A DNA stretch of 64,000 nucleotides from Candidatus Poribacteria bacterium (GCA_022822005.1 JAJECO010000040.1:64090-128089), one strand, 5' to 3'; positions 26,999 to 36,481 are shown, counted from the first letter of the stretch. Program-made: numbers and translations. The notes: generated from the sequence alone by a model not told the origin.

Positions 26999-27820
26999 AT
27001 GACCAGTCAAGAACAGAAGAATCTGGTACTTGAACAGCGCAGCAGGCGCGGAGATCGGGAGGTTCAGCAGACCGTCCACTGGAATCCGCACCAAACTGGG
27101 CTCGTTATCTGTGACATGTGGGATGACCATACGTGCAAGAATGCGGCTCAACGGGTCGCGGAGATGGTGCCAACGATGAATCGAACCGTGTCAGCAGCGC
27201 GGGATGCCGGTGTATCTATCATTCATGCGCCAAGCGGTACGATGGATTTTTATGAGGAGACACCACAGCGTCACCGTGCCATTGAAGCACCGTTTGTCGA
27301 ATCTTCGGTAGAAATCCAGTGGAATTATTGGGATCCTGAACGGGAAGGGGAACCACTACCTTTTATACGGAATGGTGGCTGCGGCTGCATCGAACCGTGT
27401 TCCGGTTGGATTGCTGATGACGAAGGGGTTCGGCAATGGAAGGGCGGAAAGGTGCCTTGGACCCGGCAGATTGAGACTATCGAAATTGCTTCTGAGGATG
27501 CGATTAGCGATGACGGTCAAGAGGTTTACAATCTGGTGCAGGAGCGCGGCATCGACAACATAATACTGATGGGGGTCCATACCAATATCTGCGTTTCCGG
27601 TCGCCCTTTCGGTCTGAGGCAGATGGTCTACCACGGGAAAAATGTGGTGCTATGCCGCGACTTGACGGATTCGTTTTTTCAACCCACACCCCCGGAGTTT
27701 AATCACTTCCGCGGAACGGATTTGATCGTCGAACACATCGAAAAATGCGTGTGCCCGACGATCACCTCCACAGCATTCACCGGAGAAACCGCATTTCGCT
27801 TCAGGGAGAATGCGGTTTAG
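26999..27820 (+). CDS. Cysteine hydrolase (isochorismatase-like)
   Basis: A 273-residue hydrolase. The catalytic Asp lies in LVICDMWDDH and the nucleophilic Cys in MGVHTNICVSGR, with the cis-peptide-type VHTN before it. The protein is longer than nicotinamidases because of an insertion of about 60 residues that includes the Cys-rich stretch NGGCGCIEPCSG. This resembles a subgroup found beside sugar-catabolism genes. The ribosome binding site is weak. A perfect 10-bp stem covers its last codons. Amide substrate unknown. Confidence 0.8.
   Translation: MTSQEQKNLVLEQRSRRGDREVQQTVHWNPHQTGLVICDMWDDHTCKNAAQRVAEMVPTMNRTVSAARDAGVSIIHAPSGTMDFYEETPQRHRAIEAPFVESSVEIQWNYWDPEREGEPLPFIRNGGCGCIEPCSGWIADDEGVRQWKGGKVPWTRQIETIEIASEDAISDDGQEVYNLVQERGIDNIILMGVHTNICVSGRPFGLRQMVYHGKNVVLCRDLTDSFFQPTPPEFNHFRGTDLIVEHIEKCVCPTITSTAFTGETAFRFRENAV
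27786..27818 (+). terminator. Hairpin overlapping the 3' end of the cysteine hydrolase gene
   Basis: AAACCGCATT (27786-27795) and AATGCGGTTT (27809-27818) form a perfect 10-bp stem with a 13-base loop that includes the last codons and touches the stop. No T-tract follows, so it may stabilise the transcript end or act in both directions, as the next gene is convergent. Confidence 0.45.
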
Positions 27821-27844
27821 GCGAGCGAAGAAATAATCCCTAAT

Positions 27845-28246
27845 TTATACCGTTTCTGGAGGTTCCGGCTCCGGCAAACGATGAACCTCGCTTCCTTCCA
27901 CATTGGTCCCCAGCATAATTAGTTCGCAAGGTTCCTTTCCGAAGTTCCTAAAGATGTGGTACGCACCGGTTGGCTTAAAAACAGAATCACCCTGCTCGAT
28001 GTGATACCACTCCCCTTCAATATGGATATGGCACGAACCACTTAGTACGTAGAACCATTCTTCCTCTTTTGTATGGGTATGGTACTTCGTATTTGTTTCG
28101 CCTGCCGGAATTCGCGTCAGCCGGACTTCAAACTGTTCCGCAGCGTGCTCCTCCCATAGTGGCTTGAAGTCACCATACTGTTTCTCTTCACCGGGAAAGA
28201 ATTTCGGTTTCCACGGCATCTCTTTGGTTTTTACAATATATTTCAT
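27845..28246 (-). CDS. Cupin domain protein
   Basis: A 133-residue single-domain cupin. Motif 1 is KYHTHTKEEEWFYVLSG with the H-x-H-x(n)-E metal ligands, and motif 2 is GDSVFKPTGAYHIFRN with the last His. A GAGGAG site precedes the ATG. It lies downstream of a Gfo/Idh/MocA-PhyH-IolB-like run on the same strand, 84 bases after that dehydrogenase ends. It may be an isomerase, dioxygenase or sugar-binding protein; there is no sign of which. Confidence 0.8.
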   Translation of the reverse strand: MKYIVKTKEMPWKPKFFPGEEKQYGDFKPLWEEHAAEQFEVRLTRIPAGETNTKYHTHTKEEEWFYVLSGSCHIHIEGEWYHIEQGDSVFKPTGAYHIFRNFGKEPCELIMLGTNVEGSEVHRLPEPEPPETV

Positions 28247-28329
28247 AGGTAGCTCCTCAAAGTGATCGGTTGTTTCCGATTAGATTACACTATACGATCG
28301 ACGTTGGGTATTTGGTCCTACTGAATCTT

Positions 28330-29526
28330 CTACATCCACTCAGAGAGGTCAACCCGCTCACCCGTTTCAGCCGAAATATACGCCCCATAGCACACAGCGA
28401 GGATGTCGCGCCCCAATTCTACTGTGCTTTTGGGAGATCGCCCACAAGCGATAGCCTCGCAGAAGTCAGTAAGTTCGTGTGGGAAACCGTTCATCCAATC
28501 CTCGTCGGGATTGGTCAGTTGCCATCCAGCGCGGGTTTCCACCTTCTCCCGAATATAGGTATCACCCAAGACGTGATCGCTCGGTGTGTACGTCAACATC
28601 CCAGTGTTTGGATTGATGTTGCACTGCACCACAGCCTTGCTTGAATACACCGTCAGAACGTTCTGAATACCTCCAAGCACAATATCTGACGCGGTGATCT
28701 GTGCGATGGTGTCATCGTCAAACGTGATGATCATAGATCCCCAATCCTCGCAATCCTTCCAACCTTCCTTGATCCACTTCTCATCCTCATTGACAAAGCT
28801 TTCGATATGGGTCAGATTTGCGACCTCTGCGACCACACTCTTAGGCTTGATGGATTTCCCATACTTCCGCTGCCCTTCGTTGTATTTGAGATAGAGTGTC
28901 CCACCAACGGGGTGACAACCCTTGTTGTAAAGCGCACCGCCCCCGGAGTACCGCCACTCCTTTGCGTAATCGGAATGCGATCCACTATGCGACTCCTCAG
29001 CAATAATACGGAGAATGGTGTTGTCACTTTGTGCGAGGATGTCGTTTGCTTTCTGTATGCTCGGTGCGTGCACCCAATTTTCCCCATAGCAGAACGTTAC
29101 GCCGTTGCGTTTAACAGCATCTACCATCTCGTCCGCTGCCTTTAGCGCGGCTTCAAACATTGTGCGCCGAGAGGTCTCCCGCCCCACAAGCGTCTCCCCA
29201 CCATCACCAAAATAGCCTGTCAATGGCTTTTCACAGATGATGTGTTTCCCTGCCTCGGCTGCCTGAATGGTTAGCGGATAGTGTAGATAGTTGGGAACAC
29301 AGAGATCGACGACAGTTATTTCGTCATCCGCAAAAAGAGCTTCAACTGTGGGGTAAACCGTTTCCAGATTATGTTCTGCGGCAAAGGCGGTGGCACTCTC
29401 TTGGCTCCTCGCAGTTACTCCCTTAATCCGGAGGTCAATGCCGGGGACGCGCCGATAATTCTCGACATGGAATGTTGCGGAAAAGCCGGCACCGATCATG
29501 CCGATAACAATAGGGTTGGTATTCAT
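28330..29526 (-). CDS. Gfo/Idh/MocA family oxidoreductase
   Basis: A 398-residue dehydrogenase. IGMIGAGFSATFHVENYRR supplies the nucleotide loop, CEKPLTGYFG near residue 96 the catalytic Lys followed by an insertion of about 30 residues (DGGETLVGRETSRRTMFEAA), and NKGCHPVGGTLYL near residue 180 the His. AAGGAAAA lies before the ATG. It starts 38 bases after the PhyH gene and appears to be the last member of an iolB-like-phyH-gfo operon. Likely substrate: a sugar or inositol derivative. Confidence 0.85.
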   Translation of the reverse strand: MNTNPIVIGMIGAGFSATFHVENYRRVPGIDLRIKGVTARSQESATAFAAEHNLETVYPTVEALFADDEITVVDLCVPNYLHYPLTIQAAEAGKHIICEKPLTGYFGDGGETLVGRETSRRTMFEAALKAADEMVDAVKRNGVTFCYGENWVHAPSIQKANDILAQSDNTILRIIAEESHSGSHSDYAKEWRYSGGGALYNKGCHPVGGTLYLKYNEGQRKYGKSIKPKSVVAEVANLTHIESFVNEDEKWIKEGWKDCEDWGSMIITFDDDTIAQITASDIVLGGIQNVLTVYSSKAVVQCNINPNTGMLTYTPSDHVLGDTYIREKVETRAGWQLTNPDEDWMNGFPHELTDFCEAIACGRSPKSTVELGRDILAVCYGAYISAETGERVDLSEWM

Positions 29527-29564
29527 GGTATTTTTTCCTTACTTGAGTTATGTCATCTCGCTAT

Positions 29565-30332
29565 TCAATCCAACAACCCCCAGAGTTGCTTTCGTTCGTC
29601 GCTCCAGTCGTCCAATTTATCAGCGAAAATATACTTCAACGCCTCCGAATCGCGCTTTCTGCCTCCGGCAGGAAAGTAGTTCCAACCCATCGCCCGGCGG
29701 GGACCAGCAGCTGTCTTTATGCCTGTAGCGTGCCAGCAGCTCGGTGTCCAGACCAATGTCCAGCGTGGATCGAGGAGGACTTCAACCTCGGCGGGGTGCT
29801 TTGCGTAAAGTTCCTTCGGCGGGAGATCGTGTTGTCCTGTAGCGATTTCTAACTGTAACAGTTCTTCCCAAACTTCTTCCTTAGCGCGCAGATGACTGCC
29901 CGGCAAAACGCGCAATGGCGCATTCGTCGGGTCGTGTCGATCCAGTCCCGTCCGGAACGAAACCTGTTTCACATCGGGACCTCCATCGGCGTGCCAATAA
30001 ACTTGCGGGGGCGTACCTTGACTTTCGGAGATAACCTTCAGCGCATCACCCAACCCACAGGCTCCCACATGCACTTGATCACATTCCAGTAGGCGTTTAG
30101 CAGTTTCAACGAGCTGTGGTTGCTCTACAATCTGGAGAATTGGTTCACCTACCATAAGAAATTGGCAAGCCAGCTTATTGAGTCCATCTGGCCAATCTGT
30201 GCTCGTCCACTTTTCCACATTTTCCGCAGCGATCCGTTCAATTTGGCGCATCCGTTCTTCGCCAAACGGATTGGGTATAAAGAAAAACCCGTGTGTCTGA
30301 AAATGATTCACCTGTGCTGTGGTAACCTCCAT
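29565..30332 (-). CDS. Phytanoyl-CoA dioxygenase family protein, canonical triad
   Basis: A 255-residue Fe(II)/2-oxoglutarate oxygenase. His114 and Asp116 (YWHADGGPD) and His201 (SCWHATG) complete the triad, with Arg212-213 for the co-substrate. The protein is shorter than the two tandem copies at 37-38 kb and only distantly similar to them. ATG 30332 follows AAAGGAG; the upstream in-frame ATG at 30353 lacks a site. It begins 24 bases after the IolB-like gene's end. The substrate is unknown. Confidence 0.85.
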   Translation of the reverse strand: MEVTTAQVNHFQTHGFFFIPNPFGEERMRQIERIAAENVEKWTSTDWPDGLNKLACQFLMVGEPILQIVEQPQLVETAKRLLECDQVHVGACGLGDALKVISESQGTPPQVYWHADGGPDVKQVSFRTGLDRHDPTNAPLRVLPGSHLRAKEEVWEELLQLEIATGQHDLPPKELYAKHPAEVEVLLDPRWTLVWTPSCWHATGIKTAAGPRRAMGWNYFPAGGRKRDSEALKYIFADKLDDWSDERKQLWGLLD

Positions 30333-30356
30333 GATTGTTTCATCTCCTTTCATGGA

Positions 30357-31004
30357 TTACGAGCAACAAACCTGAAGACAATACAATCGATCCTGTGATT
30401 TCACAAGGTCGGCATGGTAGCCTTTGGGCAGTGCGAGTACGCTATTGTGACGGACGTTCACGGATTGTTCAAACAAACCTGCCTCGCTGTAGATGCGTTG
30501 AGATGCCTGCTCTTCAGGGAGCGCAAAACGGTAGAAACAGATCGCTTCACCAGAAATTGAGTGAGTCGGTGTTTCATTGACGATCAGCACATGTTCGTCA
30601 CGGTTGAAATCGTCGCCCGGCTCAAGGATGATAGCTGCTGTTTCAAGAAAAGAGGGGGTTTTACAAACGGCGACCTCAACAGGCTCGTCGTGCGCGAAAA
30701 TCTCGTAGGTTGTCCGATAGGGGATAGATGCACGATATGCTTCGCCGCCAAAGACATCTGCGCGCTCACCGATGAGTGCGTGGGCTTTATTCCCGTTATG
30801 CCCAACAAGCAGCTCGCACCGGCCTCCGAGTAGAACCAGCATAACCTCGTTATCCGCAGTATCTTCAAAGAAAGATTCGCCAACGTCAAGATTGACAATA
30901 CCGAACTCAAGATCCGTTATTCCCCGCTCGCCGCTTTCAACAATTCGAGTATATCCCTTACCCGGTTCGTATTTTCTGTATAGGTCTGTCTCTGATTTGC
31001 TCAT
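30357..31004 (-). CDS. IolB-like cupin lacking the metal motif
   Basis: A 215-residue protein resembling 5-deoxy-glucuronate isomerase (IolB). The N-terminal cupin half matches (FGIVNLDVGESF, LVLLGGRCELLVG, GERADVFGGEAY, VEVAVCKTPS), and so does the later part (ICFYRFALPEEQASQRIYSE, LALPKGYHADL). IolB proteins carry a NWSSYPPHKHD-type stretch between these halves that holds metal ligands; here the sequence passes directly from NETPTHSISG to EAICFYRF. The protein also ends at YCLQVCCS, before the usual C-terminal extension. It may be a non-catalytic or altered isomerase. It leads an operon with phyH and a Gfo/Idh/MocA gene. Confidence 0.65.
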   Translation of the reverse strand: MSKSETDLYRKYEPGKGYTRIVESGERGITDLEFGIVNLDVGESFFEDTADNEVMLVLLGGRCELLVGHNGNKAHALIGERADVFGGEAYRASIPYRTTYEIFAHDEPVEVAVCKTPSFLETAAIILEPGDDFNRDEHVLIVNETPTHSISGEAICFYRFALPEEQASQRIYSEAGLFEQSVNVRHNSVLALPKGYHADLVKSQDRLYCLQVCCS

Positions 31005-31108
31005 TTGCCTGATGATTGAGATGGCTCTCCCCGATGCCCGACACAGGGGGCCTGATAACGCTTATCGTGATTAGGCGGTCTTGATTACGGCTTACATATT
31101 TCAGGTGC

Positions 31109-31137
31109 ATTATACCACCAAAATTAATCGTGAACAA
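31109..31137 (-). promoter_or_regulatory. Promoter of the IolB-like operon
   Basis: On the minus strand TTGTTC (31137-31132), a 17-bp spacer and a perfect TATAAT (31114-31109), about 105 bases upstream of the start at 31004. The -35 is weak. It is divergent from the argJ promoter. Confidence 0.45.
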
Positions 31138-31202
31138 TCGAAAATGGAACTTGCTACCAATCGCTATATTTCTGATTCACGAGGGTCCTCCAGAATTGAG
31201 AA

Positions 31203-31231
31203 TTGACAATTCCGCCATGACTCGCTATAAT
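31203..31231 (+). promoter_or_regulatory. Consensus sigma70 promoter of argJ
   Basis: TTGACA (31203-31208), a 17-bp spacer and TATAAT (31226-31231). The leader to the ATG at 31301 is about 63 bases. Confidence 0.85.
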
Positions 31232-31300
31232 TGATCTACTAATTCGGGCTGCATAAGGAGCGGACAAGGAACCCAAATATTTACGCAATGGAGAACTGTG

Positions 31301-32506
31301 ATGAAACAGATTGATGGCGGAATAACAGCAGTACCGGGCTTGAAAGCAACCGGTGTCCACGCCGGACTAAAACCAGATAACGAGAAGGATGTCGCACTGA
31401 TAGCCGCAGACGCGCCAGCAGTTGCAGCGGGTGTATTCACGAAAAATCGTGTTTGTGCCCCGGTTGTTTTGGTGTGCCGCGAGAATATCAGTGATGGTAG
31501 GGCGCAAGCAATTGTCGTGAACAGTAAGAACGCCAACGCATGCACCGGCGAGATTGGCATGAAGAACGCACGACAGATGGCCTCGTTGGTGGGGGAATCG
31601 CTCGGTATAGACCCAAGCCTCGTATTGGTGGCTTCGACAGGAGTCATCGGGCAGCAGCTGCCGATGGATAAAATCAGTAACGGCATCCGTCTCGCTGCGC
31701 CAGCTCTGGAACCAGATGGCGGACATGATGCCGCCCTCGCAATCATGACAACGGATACGATCCCGAAAGAGATCGCTGCGGAGTTTGAAGTTGGGGGGAA
31801 AACCGCAAGGATTGGTGGGATGACGAAAGGGGCGGGAATGATTGCTCCGAATCTTGCCACGATGCTCGCTTTTCTGGCGACAGATATCAACATTGCCAGT
31901 CAACCGTTACAGCAAGCGTTACGCGAGTCTGCCGCCAAATCCTTTAATCGCATGACGATTGATACGGATAGCAGTACAAACGACACAGTGCTAATCATGG
32001 CAACCGGCACAGCAGGGAATCCAGAAATTTCTGATACAACCGGCGATGCCTACGAAGCATTCCGTGAGGGGTTAGATTTTGCCTGCATTGAGCTAGCAAA
32101 GAAAATTGCACGAGATGGAGAGGGCGCCACAAAACTGGTCGAAGTAGTTGTGAACAGTGCGAAGGATGAAGTGGAAGGGGAAATGGCAGCCCGCGCAATC
32201 GCAGAGTCCCCACTCGTGAAAACCGCTGTTTTCGGGACAGATGCAAACTGGGGACGCATTATGATGGCAGCTGGAAAATCGGGGGCGGAATTCGATCCAT
32301 ATCAGGTGAATGTCTGGCTCAGCAATTATCAACTGGTCAAGGATGGAATGGACGCAGGGTTTGATGAAGATAAGGCAACAGAACTCTTTTCCGAAGACAC
32401 CGTAACGATTACCGTCGATCTGAATGCCGGCGACGCCTCGGTCACCATGTGGACGTGCGACTATTCCTACGATTATATTAGCATCAATGCGGACTACCGG
32501 ACTTAA
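31301..32506 (+). CDS. argJ: Glutamate N-acetyltransferase / amino-acid acetyltransferase
   Basis: A 401-residue enzyme of the cyclic arginine pathway that transfers the acetyl group from N-acetylornithine to glutamate, in many species also using acetyl-CoA. The self-cleavage site and catalytic nucleophile Thr187 lies in GAGMIAPNLATML, and FGTDANWGRIMMAAGKSG in the C-terminal chain is equally characteristic. The C-terminus ends close to the usual SINADYRT motif. The ATG at 31301 follows GGAGA. No other arg genes are in the window, so it is transcribed alone from its own promoter. Confidence 0.93.
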   Translation: MKQIDGGITAVPGLKATGVHAGLKPDNEKDVALIAADAPAVAAGVFTKNRVCAPVVLVCRENISDGRAQAIVVNSKNANACTGEIGMKNARQMASLVGESLGIDPSLVLVASTGVIGQQLPMDKISNGIRLAAPALEPDGGHDAALAIMTTDTIPKEIAAEFEVGGKTARIGGMTKGAGMIAPNLATMLAFLATDINIASQPLQQALRESAAKSFNRMTIDTDSSTNDTVLIMATGTAGNPEISDTTGDAYEAFREGLDFACIELAKKIARDGEGATKLVEVVVNSAKDEVEGEMAARAIAESPLVKTAVFGTDANWGRIMMAAGKSGAEFDPYQVNVWLSNYQLVKDGMDAGFDEDKATELFSEDTVTITVDLNAGDASVTMWTCDYSYDYISINADYRT

Positions 32507-32529
32507 ATAGCTTCAACTTGTAATTTTCT

Positions 32530-33921
32530 CTACGACGTTTGATGCCCCTTCCTCAACTCCAGCGACACGCGGTATCCTTCCAAGCCCGGATCCGTATCAA
32601 GGAGCGTCTGAACAGCTTCAGCACTCCGGCGTTGGGCGGGAAAGTTATCAGTATTGGCGATCCGCAATGCCAGCCGTGCCGCCACCGCACTCCCTTTTCG
32701 CAGGTTTTCCAACTCCACTTTGTCCAGTGTATCATACGCTGTGTGTCCGTAGCCTCTGCCCGAAGGCGGGGCTTCGGCGTCCCCCATGTGGCCCGTCGGA
32801 ACACCTTTGAGGACAAAGGGGAAGTGGTCGGAATACGGATGCAGCTGTTGACCGATAGGTACGTTAGCTGCAAGCTCTTTAGCGGCATCCCGGAAGAACG
32901 GTACTAAATCTGGCCAACGATGCAGCACCACACCTTTTCGGCTCGTACCACCAGCCGCATCAAGATTATACATGAAACGGACCTTATCCAGTTCACCTTC
33001 ATGGGCATCCGCATAGCGAAATGCACCGGTTAAGCCGATTTCCTCGGTGCCGAAGCCGACAAATCGAACCGTTCGTCTGAGCTGCTTACCGGCATATAAA
33101 GCGAGCACGCGTGCAGCCTCGATAACGAGTACCATCCCCGACGCTGGATCGACAGCCCCTTGCGAAATGTCATGACCGTCATAATGACAACCCAGAATTA
33201 CCATCTCGTCGGGGTTCTCCTTTCCCGGCAGATCGGCAACGACGTTCCACGAGGTTCGGGGCTCGTTGACATCAGTTGTATTAAGACGTAGTTTAACTGT
33301 GCCCTTCCGCTCCATCAACCGCGTAAGAAATTCACCATCCTCTTTACATATCGAGATGCCTGGAATCGGGGCAGGTTGGTCGTTCTGTAGACTCCCCGTT
33401 TCGGGTCCGACGCCGGGGCTTTCACTGATAAAAATAAACGCGCTGGCACCGCCCAAGACAGATCGTTCATATTTCTCCTTGCGATGCACCCATCGTCCTA
33501 AGTCAGGGGGAGATGCGCTGCCCGCCATCACGATTCGACCTTTCATCGCATCACCTAAGCCCTCGTACTCTGCAGGGCTGCCGTAACCGACGGAGATCAA
33601 TTCTGCTGTAGTGTCGTCAGCAGGACAGTAGGGCAGTGAGATGCAGTGAAGCGACCTTTGGATTGGCTCGACGATTTCCAGCGTTGCCGGTCCTCGTGAC
33701 CACCCTGCGTAGGAATAGGATTCCAAGCGAGCATCTTTGAGGCCGTAACGGTTAAGAGTCTCGAAGATGAAGTCTGCAGCCCTACGCTCGTCTGGCGTAC
33801 CTGCGAACCTTGACCCGAAGTCGTCGCACAATACGGTGAGGTTGTCCATCACTTCCTGCGATGTATAAATGTCGCCAACCATCTGTTGATCCATCTGTAA
33901 ATATGGATTTTCTTGACTCAT
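32530..33921 (-). CDS. M28 family zinc aminopeptidase with PA-like insert
   Basis: A 463-residue peptidase. Zn ligands can be assigned: His in GCHYDGHD, Asp in GAVDPASG, the Glu pair in FGTEEIG, Asp in YNLDAAGG and His in GRGYGHTAYDTLD. A segment of about 150 residues before the catalytic domain (ISVGYGSPAEYEGLGDAMKGRIVMAGSAS in outline) looks like a protease-associated domain. There is no signal peptide, unusual for this family, so the enzyme may be cytoplasmic. AGGAG lies 5 bases before the ATG. Convergent with argJ. Confidence 0.85.
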   Translation of the reverse strand: MSQENPYLQMDQQMVGDIYTSQEVMDNLTVLCDDFGSRFAGTPDERRAADFIFETLNRYGLKDARLESYSYAGWSRGPATLEIVEPIQRSLHCISLPYCPADDTTAELISVGYGSPAEYEGLGDAMKGRIVMAGSASPPDLGRWVHRKEKYERSVLGGASAFIFISESPGVGPETGSLQNDQPAPIPGISICKEDGEFLTRLMERKGTVKLRLNTTDVNEPRTSWNVVADLPGKENPDEMVILGCHYDGHDISQGAVDPASGMVLVIEAARVLALYAGKQLRRTVRFVGFGTEEIGLTGAFRYADAHEGELDKVRFMYNLDAAGGTSRKGVVLHRWPDLVPFFRDAAKELAANVPIGQQLHPYSDHFPFVLKGVPTGHMGDAEAPPSGRGYGHTAYDTLDKVELENLRKGSAVAARLALRIANTDNFPAQRRSAEAVQTLLDTDPGLEGYRVSLELRKGHQTS

Positions 33922-34021
33922 ATCAACTCCTGATAATGAATTTGTTTCTTTTAGACGCTACCCCAACTGATAGCTGATGGCGTTCTAATAGTGTCAAGAT
34001 CATAGGACCTGCCTGCCGTCA

Positions 34022-34987
34022 TTACTCTTCCCGCACGACCGCCAACGGCAGCTCACCTTCCCACACCCGCTGAAGATTCTGGAACACAAATTCGCCCCTT
34101 CGCGTCCACGTATCGTAGGTTACACCCGCGACGTGCGGCGTGAGCAGCACATTATCCAACTTCAGCAGGGGATTGTCCGGGATCGGTGGTTCTTGGTCCA
34201 AGACATCAAGGGCGGCTCCGAGGATGCGCCCTTCGCTCAAGACTTCTGTCAAGGCAACTTCGTCTACAACGGGACCCCGACAAGTATTGACGAGTACGGC
34301 AGTGGGTTTCAGCAGAGAAAGCTCATGTTTGCCAATAATGCCACGGGTTTCGCCCGTAAGGGGTAGATGTACTGTTACAATGTCCGACTCTCGAAGCAGG
34401 TCTTCCAGTGCCATGCGGGTTACCCCAAGTTCGGATTCTATGTTCGGATCAGGCGGATACTGATCATAGTAGAGGAGGCGCGCCCCAAAGGCACGCAACA
34501 GGTGGGAGACGCGCCTTCCGATGTTCCCAAGCCCTACAATTCCGACCGTCTTTCCGTTGATAGTGTATGTCGAAGATCCTGTGTCAATATCACGCCATCG
34601 ATCCCCCCGAACATTGCGATCTAACCCTATCAGACGGCGATAAAATCCGAGTATGAGGCCGATAGTATGCTCTGCAACATCAATGGAATTCGCACCCCCA
34701 TTGTTGGCAACAGGAACGCCAAGCTCCTTGCACAGGCTCATGTCCATACTATCATACCCCGCAGCGACCAACTGAATTAGCTTGAGGCGGGGAGCGGACC
34801 GTAGGACCCGTTCTGAGATTAGGCCGGGAAAGAGAATCAGAAAATCCGCATCCTGTACGAGCGAAATTTTCTCCTCATCTGGCAGATCGCTCCTGTGCAC
34901 GCTGACCTCAAAACTGGCTGGGGCATATTGGGTAAGGAGGGGCGTTATTTCTGGAGATAGAAAAGTAAAGAATCTAACTTGGGGCAT
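34022..34987 (-). CDS. D-isomer-specific 2-hydroxyacid dehydrogenase
   Basis: A 321-residue NAD-dependent dehydrogenase. The Rossmann signature VGIVGLGNIGRRVSHLLRAFG is central. The catalytic Arg lies in NTCRGPVVDE, Glu in DVLDQEPP and His in LTPHVAG. ACT domains found in long SerA forms are absent, so it is closer to short phosphoglycerate, glyoxylate or hydroxypyruvate reductases. ATG 34987 is preferred to an in-frame TTG at 34993; neither has a clear ribosome binding site. Same strand as tsaB, which lies 91 bases upstream. Confidence 0.85.
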   Translation of the reverse strand: MPQVRFFTFLSPEITPLLTQYAPASFEVSVHRSDLPDEEKISLVQDADFLILFPGLISERVLRSAPRLKLIQLVAAGYDSMDMSLCKELGVPVANNGGANSIDVAEHTIGLILGFYRRLIGLDRNVRGDRWRDIDTGSSTYTINGKTVGIVGLGNIGRRVSHLLRAFGARLLYYDQYPPDPNIESELGVTRMALEDLLRESDIVTVHLPLTGETRGIIGKHELSLLKPTAVLVNTCRGPVVDEVALTEVLSEGRILGAALDVLDQEPPIPDNPLLKLDNVLLTPHVAGVTYDTWTRRGEFVFQNLQRVWEGELPLAVVREE

Positions 34988-35078
34988 ATTCAATAGATGG
35001 ACGATAATGATGCTTTGAACGCGACAGGGAGGACGGTGATGTTTAGTTCAGGTAGCGTCATACAGCGTACCGGACAAT

Positions 35079-35741
35079 CTACGTAACACTGTCGCGGACA
35101 TAATTAGGTGTCAGTGAAAAGTAATCATCAGATTCCCCGTTGAGCAGTTGGTTGTAGCCAATTCGTGCGATGCTTGCACCACGCGGCACGTTAAAGATTG
35201 GATCAGCGAGGGGCGCATTATCACCGAATTGTTCCTTAACAACGGGGGCGTATCGCTGCAAACCATCGCCAACAAAGATTGCAGCGTCGTCGATCTGACT
35301 CAGCAGCGTTTCAATCGGTACACAGAGATCATTCGACTGTCGTACGAGACTTTGTCCCCCACGAAAGACTGCTCCGTACACCTCGTCTTTCCGCGCATCG
35401 AGGATCGGGCAGATTAACTTGTCTGTGTAGCGGAGATTATATGCAATTGCTTCCAGCGTTGAGACACCGATAATCGGTTTCTTGAGGGCGTAGCAGAGCG
35501 ATTTAACTGTGCCTACCCCGATTCGGATGCCCGTAAATGATCCTGGACCTATCCCAACAGCGCATGCGTCAAGATCGTGTGCGGTCAGATCCGCCCACTT
35601 TAAGATCTGGTCTATAGCGGGCATGAGCCTCGATGAATGGGCTTTCACGATACTGAGTGTATGTTCAGCGACGAAACGTTCTCCATCAATCAAACCGACG
35701 CTGCCGATAGGGGTTGATGTATCAATGCCAAGAATTTTCAT
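35079..35741 (-). CDS. tsaB: tRNA threonylcarbamoyladenosine synthesis protein TsaB
   Basis: A 220-residue protein of the ASKHA fold that partners TsaD and TsaE in making t6A at tRNA position 37. MKILGIDTSTPIGSVGLID at the start and DACAVGIGPGSFTGIRIGVGTVKSL in the middle are diagnostic. ATG 35741 corresponds to the family start; upstream in-frame codons add 12 residues not seen in the family. It follows maf on the same strand with a gap of 131 bases that shows no clear signal. Confidence 0.92.
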   Translation of the reverse strand: MKILGIDTSTPIGSVGLIDGERFVAEHTLSIVKAHSSRLMPAIDQILKWADLTAHDLDACAVGIGPGSFTGIRIGVGTVKSLCYALKKPIIGVSTLEAIAYNLRYTDKLICPILDARKDEVYGAVFRGGQSLVRQSNDLCVPIETLLSQIDDAAIFVGDGLQRYAPVVKEQFGDNAPLADPIFNVPRGASIARIGYNQLLNGESDDYFSLTPNYVRDSVT

Positions 35742-35872
35742 ACTCAGAGCGCCATTAGCAACCATCGCCAAACACAATCAGAAACTCGGAATAGTGTGGG
35801 TATCTGTGTCCGTCTGAAAGGCGATAATTGCCTCTTTAGTTCATTACGTGCGTTTTTTGATCGATCCTTTTG

Positions 35873-36481
35873 TTAGCAGTCTGAATGGCTTTCAAACTGT
35901 TTTCGAAGCTGCACAATCAGACTTGCTAACGGAAGCCCTACCACGTTGAAGTAGCAGCCCTCGATTCGCTCAACGAAAGCGCCAGCTCTGCCTTGTATAC
36001 CGTAAGCCCCGGCCTTATCGGACGGTTCGCCGCTGCGGACATACGCTACGATTTCTGATTCATGCAATGTCCTAAAATAAACGGCTGTCTGTTCTGCCCA
36101 TACCACTTCGTTTTTTCGTTTGATATCAATTAACGCAACGCCAGTGATTACCTCATGTTGATTTCCACTGAGTCGCCTTAAGATTTGGACAGCGTGTGCA
36201 TCATTTTCCGGCTTACCGATTGGCTGCCCATCAATGACGACGACGGTATCCGCGCCGATCACAATCCCTGCATCGAACTTGGCAGCAACCGTTCTTGCTT
36301 TTAAAATGGCAAGTTCCTGGACAGCAATTGCTGGAGATGCTGTAATTTGCGGCTCTTCTATTTCGCTGGGGGATACTTCAAATTCAAGACCAATTTGCTT
36401 GAGCAAATCTGCGCGGCGTGGCGATTCTGACGCAAGGATGATATTTGGGAGGGTATTATCTGATTGGGGGCTTTCAATCAT
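35873..36481 (-). CDS. maf: Maf family nucleotide pyrophosphatase
   Basis: A 202-residue house-cleaning enzyme that hydrolyses non-canonical or excess dTTP/UTP-type nucleotides. The signature IILASESPRRADLLKQIGL is near the N-terminus, with IGADTVVVIDGQPIGKP and GEPSDKAGAYGIQGRAGAF further on. Its ATG overlaps the stop codon of the preceding small gene (ATGA), showing translational coupling. The last residues (RKQFESHSDC) are unremarkable. Confidence 0.92.
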   Translation of the reverse strand: MIESPQSDNTLPNIILASESPRRADLLKQIGLEFEVSPSEIEEPQITASPAIAVQELAILKARTVAAKFDAGIVIGADTVVVIDGQPIGKPENDAHAVQILRRLSGNQHEVITGVALIDIKRKNEVVWAEQTAVYFRTLHESEIVAYVRSGEPSDKAGAYGIQGRAGAFVERIEGCYFNVVGLPLASLIVQLRKQFESHSDC

